Below are positions 1 to 5,735 of a stretch of DNA of 6,650 bases, in pieces. Position 1 is the first letter of the stretch. Each line of letters opens with the position of its first letter. The notes under the pieces were generated by a model that saw only the letters and a list, made by a program, of their open reading frames with translations, searched no databases and was not told where the DNA came from. The DNA lies in the NCBI GenBank assembly GCA_027049085.1, contig JALTVH010000044.1, forward strand, positions 1-6,650, in the 5' to 3' direction. The position numbers and the translations under genes were made by a program. The stretch is from Aquificaceae bacterium (GTDB taxonomy: Bacteria > Aquificota > Aquificia > Aquificales > Aquificaceae).

Positions 1-1139
1 CTAAAGCAGGGGGAAGGGCCATCCTTCAGAGAAGGCAGAGGTCCTATCAGAGGTCCACAGCCAAGGACAGGAGTCCAAAAGGTCCCCAGCCGGGGGTAAG
101 AGCAACCCCTCAGAGAAAGCCGCCAGCCACCCAGAAGCCTATAGCCTTTATTACTACGAGGGAGGGGATGAAGATCGGCTTTGACAGGGGCACTAATTCC
201 GTTCTCGTTTACGCAACACGTACCGAGTACGAGAGCCTCAGGAACTTAATTTCAAAGCTTGACGTGAGGAGAAAGCAGGTACTCATTGCTGCAACTGTTG
301 TTGAGGCCTCTGCACGCAGTCTTCTTGATATAGGGATCAAGTGGCAGATTCTCGGAAGGTACGGGGGTGCATCCTTTGGCGGAAGTTCACTGACCGATGT
401 TTACAGTTCTTTCATGTCAGGAAGCCTCGTCATGGGAGCCTTTAGTGAGACAGGAAAGACCCTTACCATTGGCAATGCTACCCTCTTCTTTCCGGACCTT
501 GTTCTCCTTTTTTCCCTGCTTGAGACAGGGACAGGATTCAACATAATTGCCAACCCCAAGGTTCTTACCCTGGACAACCAGCCTGCAGTTATAAAGGTCG
601 GTCAGGTTGTACCCTACGCAGAGGGAGTTAAGTTTGACATCAACGGCCAGCCGATAATCACCTATGATTACAAGGAAGTGGGGCTTGAACTCAAAGTAAC
701 TCCGAGGATCGCTGAGGACAACCTGAGGGTTACAATTGACCTTGCCCTCCAGGAAATCATTGATTTCGTCAGAAACGAGATAGGGACAACAAGCTACACC
801 GTTCCTGTTACATCCAACAGGGAGGTCAGCTCTGACGTTGTTGTGGAGAATGGTCAGACCATTATAATAGGTGGGCTTGTCGGTACAAAGACCATCAGAA
901 CCATTGAGGGTGTTCCCGGTCTATCAAGGATCCCCCTTCTGGGGAGGCTCTTCAGGAGGGACTTTGATCAGAGGGACAAAACAACTCTCTTCATCTTCAT
1001 AACCCCATACGTTGTTTCCTCGCCTGAGGAGCTGAGCAGGATAACCCAAGAGCATCAGAAGATCATGGAAGAGCTGAGAAAAAGGATAGAGGACAAGAAG
1101 AAGGAATCGGAAGAAGAGGATGAAGAAGACCTTTTCTGA
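1..1139 (+). CDS. gspD: Type II secretion secretin GspD, C-terminal part (5' end outside window)
   Basis: This is the C-terminal 378 residues of an outer-membrane secretin, the multimeric channel through which folded proteins leave the periplasm. The frame is open from base 3, so the ATG at 168 lies inside the gene. Visible order: a basic Pro/Gln/Arg-rich stretch (about 3-143); the end of an N3-type periplasmic ring domain (NSVLVYAT, then LISKLDVRRKQVLIAATVVEAS, the usual N3-to-secretin junction); then the secretin domain with NPKVLTLDNQPAVIKVGQVVPY, VGLELKVTPRI, VTSNREVSSDVVVENGQTIIIGGLV and the closing EGVPGLSRIPLLGRLFR...LFIFITPYVV. After it comes a highly charged tail (EELRKRIEDKK, ending in EEEDEEDLF) rather than a recognisable pilotin-binding S-domain. 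The N3/secretin arrangement and the GspN-like neighbour favour GspD over the pilus secretin PilQ, but the N-terminal domains that would settle it are missing. Membership of the secretin family is near certain; the GspD assignment is probable. Confidence 0.85.
   Translation, partial: KAGGRAILQRRQRSYQRSTAKDRSPKGPQPGVRATPQRKPPATQKPIAFITTREGMKIGFDRGTNSVLVYATRTEYESLRNLISKLDVRRKQVLIAATVVEASARSLLDIGIKWQILGRYGGASFGGSSLTDVYSSFMSGSLVMGAFSETGKTLTIGNATLFFPDLVLLFSLLETGTGFNIIANPKVLTLDNQPAVIKVGQVVPYAEGVKFDINGQPIITYDYKEVGLELKVTPRIAEDNLRVTIDLALQEIIDFVRNEIGTTSYTVPVTSNREVSSDVVVENGQTIIIGGLVGTKTIRTIEGVPGLSRIPLLGRLFRRDFDQRDKTTLFIFITPYVVSSPEELSRITQEHQKIMEELRKRIEDKKKESEEEDEEDLF
3..143 (+). other. Basic, Pro/Gln/Arg-rich low-complexity segment within the secretin
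   Basis: About 47 codons before the recognisable N3 end encode a segment rich in Arg, Lys, Gln, Pro, Ser and Gly with almost no acidic residues (one Asp). It contains small in-frame repeats: CAG AGG TCC (Gln-Arg-Ser) at 36-44 and 48-56, and related CAG AGA codon pairs at 27-32 and 111-116. In GspD proteins the N3 domain often carries a disordered loop between its two halves, and this segment sits where such a loop would be. The cationic character and the repeats are directly visible; the loop assignment is inference because the first half of N3 is outside the window. Confidence 0.6.
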
Positions 1140-1779
1140 GATACTTCTCCTCCTTCTTATAACTCTCATATTAGTTGGAACATTCCTTATTCTTGGTCTC
1201 CCGAAGGCGATATTAATTGACAGGTTCCTGATGGAAAGGGGGATATTTATCCTTGCGGGTAACGTCCATGAAGGGATAACAGATCTCAGGCTCTCTGATG
1301 TGAGAATAATCGCCTCAGGAAAGGAGGTGGCACGCCTTGACAGGATGAGGGCAAAACTGACTCTAACAGGCGTTTACCTTGAAGGAAATTGCAGTAAGGG
1401 TGATGTTAAGGTGAAGGTCGGCTGGTCAAGGAGCCTTTCCCTCAGGGCACAGGAGTTTACCTGTGCCAGGGACATTGAACGGGTTGATGCAGATGTAAGG
1501 ATTGGAGAGGGAATAAAGGGGAAGGTGAGCATAAGAGGTCTTGATACGGGAATTGTTACCGTTGACAGTATTGAACTGAACTTTAAAGGGAAAGATTTTG
1601 AGGGAAAGGTTGTTTACGGTAAGTTTGAATTCAGCGGTAAAGGTCAGGTAAAGCTTAATAAGGAAGACCCTCTTAACTCTTCCCTCAGGGCTGAATTTTC
1701 TGGAGCCATTGGGAGAGTTATTATTTCAGGGACTCTTAAAAACCCCACTGTAAAGATGCCTTCCACTAATTTATATTAA
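1120..1779 (+). CDS. Single-pass AsmA/GspN-like envelope protein, probable type II secretion accessory
   Basis: A 219-residue protein with a short basic N-terminus and one hydrophobic segment (about residues 7-28), followed by a domain of alternating beta-strand character that would lie in the periplasm. The pattern of a Gly-containing motif after the membrane segment (HEGITDLRLSDVRI), a run of amphipathic strands, and a closing IISGTLKNPTVKMP resembles GspN and the AsmA-like fold, where strands bridge inner membrane and periplasm. GspN occurs in some type II secretion operons, and the preceding secretin gene supports that reading. Two cysteines (91 and 115) could form a periplasmic disulfide. 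The ATG lies inside the last codons of the secretin gene, overlapping it by 20 bases, with a purine-rich GAAGAGG directly before it, so translation is probably coupled. No enzymatic motif is visible. Fold assignment is moderate; the name GspN is tentative, so no symbol is given. Confidence 0.6.
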   Translation: MKKTFSEILLLLLITLILVGTFLILGLPKAILIDRFLMERGIFILAGNVHEGITDLRLSDVRIIASGKEVARLDRMRAKLTLTGVYLEGNCSKGDVKVKVGWSRSLSLRAQEFTCARDIERVDADVRIGEGIKGKVSIRGLDTGIVTVDSIELNFKGKDFEGKVVYGKFEFSGKGQVKLNKEDPLNSSLRAEFSGAIGRVIISGTLKNPTVKMPSTNLY

Positions 1780-1788
1780 TTAGGTCAG

Positions 1789-3153
1789 ATGTGCGGTATT
1801 GCGGGCGTCTTCAATAACGATCACGCTTCTCAGTACGTCTTTCTGCAGATTTACTCACTTCAGCACAGGGGCCAGGAGAGTGTGGGGATAGCCAGCTTTG
1901 ATGGAAAGGAAATAAGGGTTGTTAAAAAAGCCGGACGTGTTCTTGAGAAAATAGACCAGGAAAATCTTGACTACCTGAAGGGAAATATAGCTATCGGTCA
2001 TGTGAGGTACTCAACCGCAGGTGATTCGGGAGGGGCTAACGCTCAGCCGATTGTTAGAGATACCCCTTTTGGCAAAATGGCTGTTGTCCACAACGGGAAT
2101 ATAACGAACTTTCCCTCTCTCAGAGAAGAACTGATTTCAAAGGGGATATCCTTCAACTACAGCTCAGATTCAGAGCTCTTTCTTGCCCTTTTAGAGGACG
2201 AGAGCCTCGGTGTAGACCTCTTCCAGAGGCTTTTCAATGCACTTAAAAGGCTTGAGGGTGCCTTCTCGGTTCTCGTTATCGGTGAAGGAATGCTCATAGC
2301 GGTCAGGGACCCTTACGGTTTCAGGCCACTTCTTTTGGGCAGGAAGGGGGAAACTCTCCTGTTTGCCTCCGAAAGCTGTGCCTTTGACATAGTTGAGGGA
2401 GAGTTGATCAGAGAGATCCAGCCCGGCGAAGCTGTGATAGTTGATAAAAGTGGTGTGAGGAGTGCATTCCCCTTTGAGAAAAAGAGGTTCGCAAAATGCA
2501 TCTTTGAGTTCGTTTACTTTTCGAGACCTGACAGTTACATCTTTGGGGATTATGCGTACAGAATCAGGAAGGAGCTTGGTAAAAAGCTTGCCCTTGAGGA
2601 TGATGTGAGAGCTGATTACGTCGTGCCAGTCCCTGATTCAGGTGTGGTTCCTGCCCTTGGATATTCAGAGGTAAGCGGGATTCCCTTTGAAATGGGTCTG
2701 ATCAGGAATCACTACGTAGGCAGGAGCTTTATTGAGCCTACGGATGAGCTGAGGAACCTAAGGGTTCTGATGAAGTTGAGCCCGAACAGGGCTGTAATAG
2801 AGGGCAAATCAATCGTTGTGGTTGACGATTCACTAGTCAGGGGAACCACATCAAGGCGCATCGTATCAATGCTAAGGCGCTCAGGGGCGCGTGAGATCCA
2901 CCTGAGGATCGCTTCTCCACCTGTGGTCGGTCCCTGCTACTACGGGATCGATACGCCAACGAGGGAAGAGCTTATCGCTAACAGGATGAGCATTGATGGT
3001 ATTAAGGAGTTCATCGGGGTGGATTCGCTCAAGTACCTTTCCCTTGAGGGGTTAAGATCCTGTGTTGAAGACAGTTCAGGTTTCTGTGATGCCTGCTTCA
3101 GTAACGAGTACCCTACAGTTGTGGAAAGGATAGAGGTCCTGCGGAGGCGGTGA
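1789..3153 (+). CDS. purF: Amidophosphoribosyltransferase (glutamine PRPP amidotransferase)
   Basis: A complete 454-residue cytoplasmic enzyme that transfers ammonia from glutamine to PRPP, giving 5-phosphoribosylamine, the committed step of purine synthesis. The N-terminal Ntn glutaminase begins MCGIAGVF, with Cys2 as nucleophile after Met removal. Other glutamine-site motifs are QHRGQES (25-31), GHVRYST (70-76), HNGN (101-104) and SSDSE (125-129). The C-terminal phosphoribosyltransferase half carries the PRPP loop IVVVDDSLVRGTT (342-354) and the DYVVPVPDSG region (276-285). Cysteines 237, 383, 433 and 436 match the four 4Fe-4S ligands of the Bacillus subtilis type enzyme, in contrast to the cluster-free E. 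coli type. There is no N-terminal propeptide, unlike B. subtilis. The start is fixed by the catalytic Cys at position 2; the Shine-Dalgarno (AGGT, 1782-1785) is weak. The 9-base gap to the upstream gene suggests cotranscription. Its stop abuts that of the oppositely oriented fliF. Confidence 0.97.
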   Translation: MCGIAGVFNNDHASQYVFLQIYSLQHRGQESVGIASFDGKEIRVVKKAGRVLEKIDQENLDYLKGNIAIGHVRYSTAGDSGGANAQPIVRDTPFGKMAVVHNGNITNFPSLREELISKGISFNYSSDSELFLALLEDESLGVDLFQRLFNALKRLEGAFSVLVIGEGMLIAVRDPYGFRPLLLGRKGETLLFASESCAFDIVEGELIREIQPGEAVIVDKSGVRSAFPFEKKRFAKCIFEFVYFSRPDSYIFGDYAYRIRKELGKKLALEDDVRADYVVPVPDSGVVPALGYSEVSGIPFEMGLIRNHYVGRSFIEPTDELRNLRVLMKLSPNRAVIEGKSIVVVDDSLVRGTTSRRIVSMLRRSGAREIHLRIASPPVVGPCYYGIDTPTREELIANRMSIDGIKEFIGVDSLKYLSLEGLRSCVEDSSGFCDACFSNEYPTVVERIEVLRRR

Positions 3154-3177
3154 TCACTCCTCCTTCAGCCAGGTTTT
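3138..3177. terminator. Possible hairpin over the convergent purF/fliF stop codons
   Basis: GGAGG at 3143-3147 can pair with CCTCC at 3159-3163 around the inner palindrome GTGATCAC (3150-3157), and CCTG at 3138-3141 can pair with CAGG at 3170-3173, which is followed by TTTT (3174-3177) on the plus strand. This could act as a weak intrinsic terminator for the purF transcript. The internal loops are uneven, the T run is short, and the minus direction has no T run. All of it lies in coding sequence of one gene or the other, so part of the pairing may be chance. Confidence 0.25.
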
Positions 3178-4662
3178 GATCAAAGCTGCGACTTTCTTCG
3201 GTTCCTTCCTTGCAACGTCGGTAATCGTCTTGACCACCTGAACTTCCCTTGCCCTCTCTCTTAGCACCTCTGCCCCGGTAATGGTTGGCATCTCCTCAGG
3301 TGGCGGAGATGGCGCCGGTGCGGTCACGGGCTGGGGTTTCCTTCTGAGGAGTTTGAGCATGATAAAGAGGAAAAGGAGTCCAAACAGTCCACCAACAATG
3401 GCCGGAATGAGAATCCTCGGGATCTTACCTTCAGGTGCCACGGCTGTAGGAACTTCAGGTGGCTTAAAGGGTACCATTACAACCGAAAGGGTGTCTCCTC
3501 TCTCTGGATCAATACCGGCGGAAGCTGAGACGATCTTCTCAATTTCCTTTTTGTCAACATCCTTAAGCTGACTGTTTACCATAACACCCACACTGATCCT
3601 CTTGACCTTGAGTGTTGGGTCAACGGTCATTATTTCCCTTTTACTGACCTCATAATTTGTAATGGTTTCTTTCTTCTCGCTAACCGCACCCTGATTTGTT
3701 TCCAGTCCTTGAGCAGGTGGTATATTTGCGGTTGTTCCCGGAACACCGCCGGGCGCGCCACCAACTGACCTTTCCTTCTTCTTCTGCTCACTCACAACAG
3801 CTGTGAGGTCAGGGTCATACAGGACTTCCTTTTTCTGCACCTTTGTGAAATCCAGCTCTGCAGAGACCCTGACCTTTACGTTTCCGAATCCAAGGGCAGA
3901 TTCAAGGGCTGTCTGGACCTTTCTCTCTAAGTTTCTCTCAAACTCGTTTTTTATCTTGAACTGTCTTGCACTTATTGCATCTTCAGTGCCCTCGTCAAGC
4001 ATGGCGGTCAGGTTCCTGCCCCTGTCGTCAATTACAACAACCTTCTCAGGCTTGAGGTTCTCAACGCTTGCAGATACAAGGTTCCTTATGGCTTTGACCT
4101 GTGAGGGAGATATATCTGCCCCTGGCCTTAGCTTAATGAATACCGATGCGCTTGTCTGGGACCTGTCCCTTAAGAATATTGACTTTTCGGGTAGAGTGAT
4201 GTGAACCCTGGCGTCCTCAATGTTTTTCATTCTGAGGATCGTCCTTACAAGCTCTCCCTCTATTGCCCTTTTAAAGTTGACCCTCTGCTGGAACTCTGAG
4301 AGTCCGATGGTTGACTTATCAAAGATCTCGTAACCTATAATTCCCTTGTTGGGAATACCTTTGGCAGCAAGCTTGAGTCTCAGGTCTCTCGCCTTTCCTT
4401 CAACAACAAGAATTGTCCTCCCGTCTCTTCCTATCTTGTACTTTACACCTTCCTTATCAAGCTCGGTGAGAACTGCGTTCATATCCTCGGGACTGAGGTT
4501 TGAGTACAGTACCGTGTATCCGGGTCTGAGGGAGTAAAGGAGGAGTGTGACTATCAGGGAAAAGACGATTGCTGGAACGAAGATGACAAGGATCCTCTGG
4601 GTGAGGGGTAGGGCGGAAAACCTGTCCTGAAAGCTCCTGAGACTATCCCTTAAATCAGCCAT
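3154..4662 (-). CDS. fliF: Flagellar MS-ring protein FliF
   Basis: A complete 502-residue inner-membrane protein that oligomerises into the MS ring, the base on which rod, export gate and C-ring assemble. Domains in order: first membrane helix (about 24-43); PGYTVLYSNLSPEDMNAVLTELDKEGVKYKI (47-77), the start of the first ring-building domain; IIGYEIFDKSTIGLSEFQQRVNFKRAIEGEL (108-138) and ARVHITLPEKSIF (151-163), typical of the second; a third domain (about 230-400) interrupted by a Gly/Pro/Lys-rich insert (about 294-330) where known FliF proteins have the disordered beta-collar loop; second membrane helix (about 416-438); a Pro-rich linker; and a C-terminal helix VVKTITDVARKEPKKVAALIKTWLKEE (476-502), the FliG-binding tail. 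It is shorter than the roughly 560-residue Salmonella protein. The ATG directly follows the fliE stop with no spacing, so translation is probably coupled. It is the last gene of this unit; no fliG follows. Confidence 0.97.
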   Translation of the reverse strand: MADLRDSLRSFQDRFSALPLTQRILVIFVPAIVFSLIVTLLLYSLRPGYTVLYSNLSPEDMNAVLTELDKEGVKYKIGRDGRTILVVEGKARDLRLKLAAKGIPNKGIIGYEIFDKSTIGLSEFQQRVNFKRAIEGELVRTILRMKNIEDARVHITLPEKSIFLRDRSQTSASVFIKLRPGADISPSQVKAIRNLVSASVENLKPEKVVVIDDRGRNLTAMLDEGTEDAISARQFKIKNEFERNLERKVQTALESALGFGNVKVRVSAELDFTKVQKKEVLYDPDLTAVVSEQKKKERSVGGAPGGVPGTTANIPPAQGLETNQGAVSEKKETITNYEVSKREIMTVDPTLKVKRISVGVMVNSQLKDVDKKEIEKIVSASAGIDPERGDTLSVVMVPFKPPEVPTAVAPEGKIPRILIPAIVGGLFGLLFLFIMLKLLRRKPQPVTAPAPSPPPEEMPTITGAEVLRERAREVQVVKTITDVARKEPKKVAALIKTWLKEE

Positions 4663-4956
4663 TCAGACCTGCATCCTCATAAGTTCCTGAAAACCCTCAA
4701 GGAGCCTGTTGCGGATCTCAATGAGGAGGTTAAGGGCTATTCCCGCCTTCTGGAACTCCACTACCATCCTGTGAAGGGGTACATCCTCACCAGAGAGGAC
4801 TGCCCCTTTGATCTCTTTGGACTTCTCCTGCTGCTGATTGACCCACTGAATAAATTCCTCAAGGGTCTTTGCAAAGTTCCTTCCCTCGGTATCTTGCCTT
4901 CCTTCCTCTTCCGCCACAAGGGGGTTTATAAAACCTCTTATTCCGTTTATCTCCAT
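4663..4956 (-). CDS. fliE: Flagellar hook-basal body protein FliE
   Basis: A 97-residue FliE, the small adaptor that joins the MS ring and export gate to the first rod subunits and is itself exported by the flagellar type III apparatus. Family signatures: FAKTLEEFIQWVNQQQEKS (28-46), a Gly-Glu turn before PLHRMVVEFQKAGIALNLLIEIRNRLLEGFQELMRMQV (60-97), matching the conserved C-terminal helical hairpin (usual form QKA..AL....VRNK...AYQE.MRM.V). Length is normal for the family. The ATG overlaps the end of flgC by 10 bases, with AGAGGA about ten bases upstream as a plausible ribosome site. The N-terminal 25 residues are variable and Glu-rich. Confidence 0.96.
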   Translation of the reverse strand: MEINGIRGFINPLVAEEEGRQDTEGRNFAKTLEEFIQWVNQQQEKSKEIKGAVLSGEDVPLHRMVVEFQKAGIALNLLIEIRNRLLEGFQELMRMQV

Positions 4957-5360
4957 AACTCAATCGTCCTCTGGGCCATTTCCTTGGTAAGGTTGAAGGA
5001 GTTTAAATTTGCCTCATAGCTCCTGACTGCTGTGATCATATCGGCCATTTCCCTGGCAACATCTATGTTAGGGAGCTGGACAAAACCATTTTCGTCCGCC
5101 CTCGGATGGCCGGGATCAAAGATGATTCTGAAGGGCGCATCCGATTCCCTTATCTCGGAAACTATAACAGGAACTTCACCCCTTTTTATCCTTTCAGGGT
5201 CATAGACTGCCTGAAAAACGGCTTCGAGCCTCCTGAAGGGCTCACCGGTATTTTTAAAAGACTCGTAGTTGGCAAGGTTTGAGGCAACTGTGTTCATCCT
5301 GACCCTCTGGGCATACATCCCGGAGGCGCTAATTTCAAAGGCTCTGAAAAGGTCGTTCAT
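4947..5360 (-). CDS. flgC: Flagellar proximal rod protein FlgC
   Basis: A complete 137-residue rod subunit, exported through the flagellar type III apparatus. The N-terminal rod motif is ISASGMYAQRVRMNTVASNLANYESFKNTGEPFRRLEAVF (10-49), and the C-terminal half carries DPGHPRADENGFVQLPNIDVAREMADMITAVRSYEANLNSF (82-122), both nearly consensus for FlgC. The length is typical. The ATG overlaps the flgB stop in an ATGA junction, with AAGGGGTGG and GGAAGGAG just upstream, so ribosomes finishing flgB can restart here. It belongs to the flgB-flgC-fliE-fliF unit; with FlgB it forms the lower rod stacked on FliE. Confidence 0.97.
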   Translation of the reverse strand: MNDLFRAFEISASGMYAQRVRMNTVASNLANYESFKNTGEPFRRLEAVFQAVYDPERIKRGEVPVIVSEIRESDAPFRIIFDPGHPRADENGFVQLPNIDVAREMADMITAVRSYEANLNSFNLTKEMAQRTIELWR

Positions 5361-5731
5361 CTCCTTCCACCCCTTATAACGTTGTTAAGCTTCTCAACAC
5401 TGCCAGAAACCATCCTCATATATACCTCGTAGGCTATCCTGTTCTGGACTAACTTCGCCATCTCTTCCTCAATGCTGACATTATTCTTATCGTTTCCTCT
5501 CATAACTTTTTTGACGGGGACAACCCTGAAGTCTGTCGGAGATGTGCTGTTGATGTGTTTTGGGTTTGTCACCTTAAGAGTAAGATTTTTTATCTCCTTT
5601 TTGAACTCAACTTCAAGGGCTTTATACCCGGGGGTGTCCGCATTTGCTATGTTGCTCAGGATTACTTTGTGCCGTTTCCAGGTGTAGTCTAAGTAAGGCT
5701 GTACCTTCCTTATGCTCTTAAAGATGTCCAA
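5357..5731 (-). CDS. flgB: Flagellar proximal rod protein FlgB (TTG start)
   Basis: A 124-residue proximal rod subunit. Motifs: HKVILSNIANADTPGYKALEVEF (21-43), the flagellar rod N-terminal signature, and a C-terminal RGNDKNNVSIEEEMAKLVQNRIAYEVYMRMVSGSVEKLNNVI (78-119), the conserved FlgB helix. Length is close to the usual 120-140 residues. The frame opens only from 5752 (a TGA lies at 5755-5753) and contains no ATG before the rod signature, so TTG at 5731-5729 is the best start. GGAGGG lies eight bases upstream. The gap to the upstream gene's stop is four bases, implying coupling. A near-cognate start could lower FlgB yield relative to FlgC, but that is inference. Confidence 0.95.
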   Translation of the reverse strand: MDIFKSIRKVQPYLDYTWKRHKVILSNIANADTPGYKALEVEFKKEIKNLTLKVTNPKHINSTSPTDFRVVPVKKVMRGNDKNNVSIEEEMAKLVQNRIAYEVYMRMVSGSVEKLNNVIRGGRR

Positions 5732-5735
5732 CTCT

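Noticed and set aside
84..95. CCCC-AGCC-GGGG hairpin in the secretin low-complexity region
   Set aside because: A four-pair stem inside coding sequence without a T run; explained by Pro and Gly codons next to each other.
168..170. ATG as the start of the secretin gene
   Set aside because: The frame is open upstream to base 3, and the motif around the ATG is the middle of the N3 domain, so a protein starting here would lack half a domain.
924..1169. An 81-codon minus-strand open frame over the end of the secretin gene
   Set aside because: Antisense to the conserved secretin C-terminus; its Phe/Leu/Arg-rich run simply mirrors the acidic, Lys-rich tail.
3803..4204. A 133-codon open frame on the plus strand inside fliF, and shorter ones at 3281-3571 and 4346-4537
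   Set aside because: They are antisense to highly conserved fliF codons, have Ser/Leu/Phe-rich mirror-image composition, and lack family motifs.
4771..5019. An 82-codon plus-strand open frame across fliE and flgC
   Set aside because: It lies opposite two well-identified flagellar genes and shows no motif of its own.
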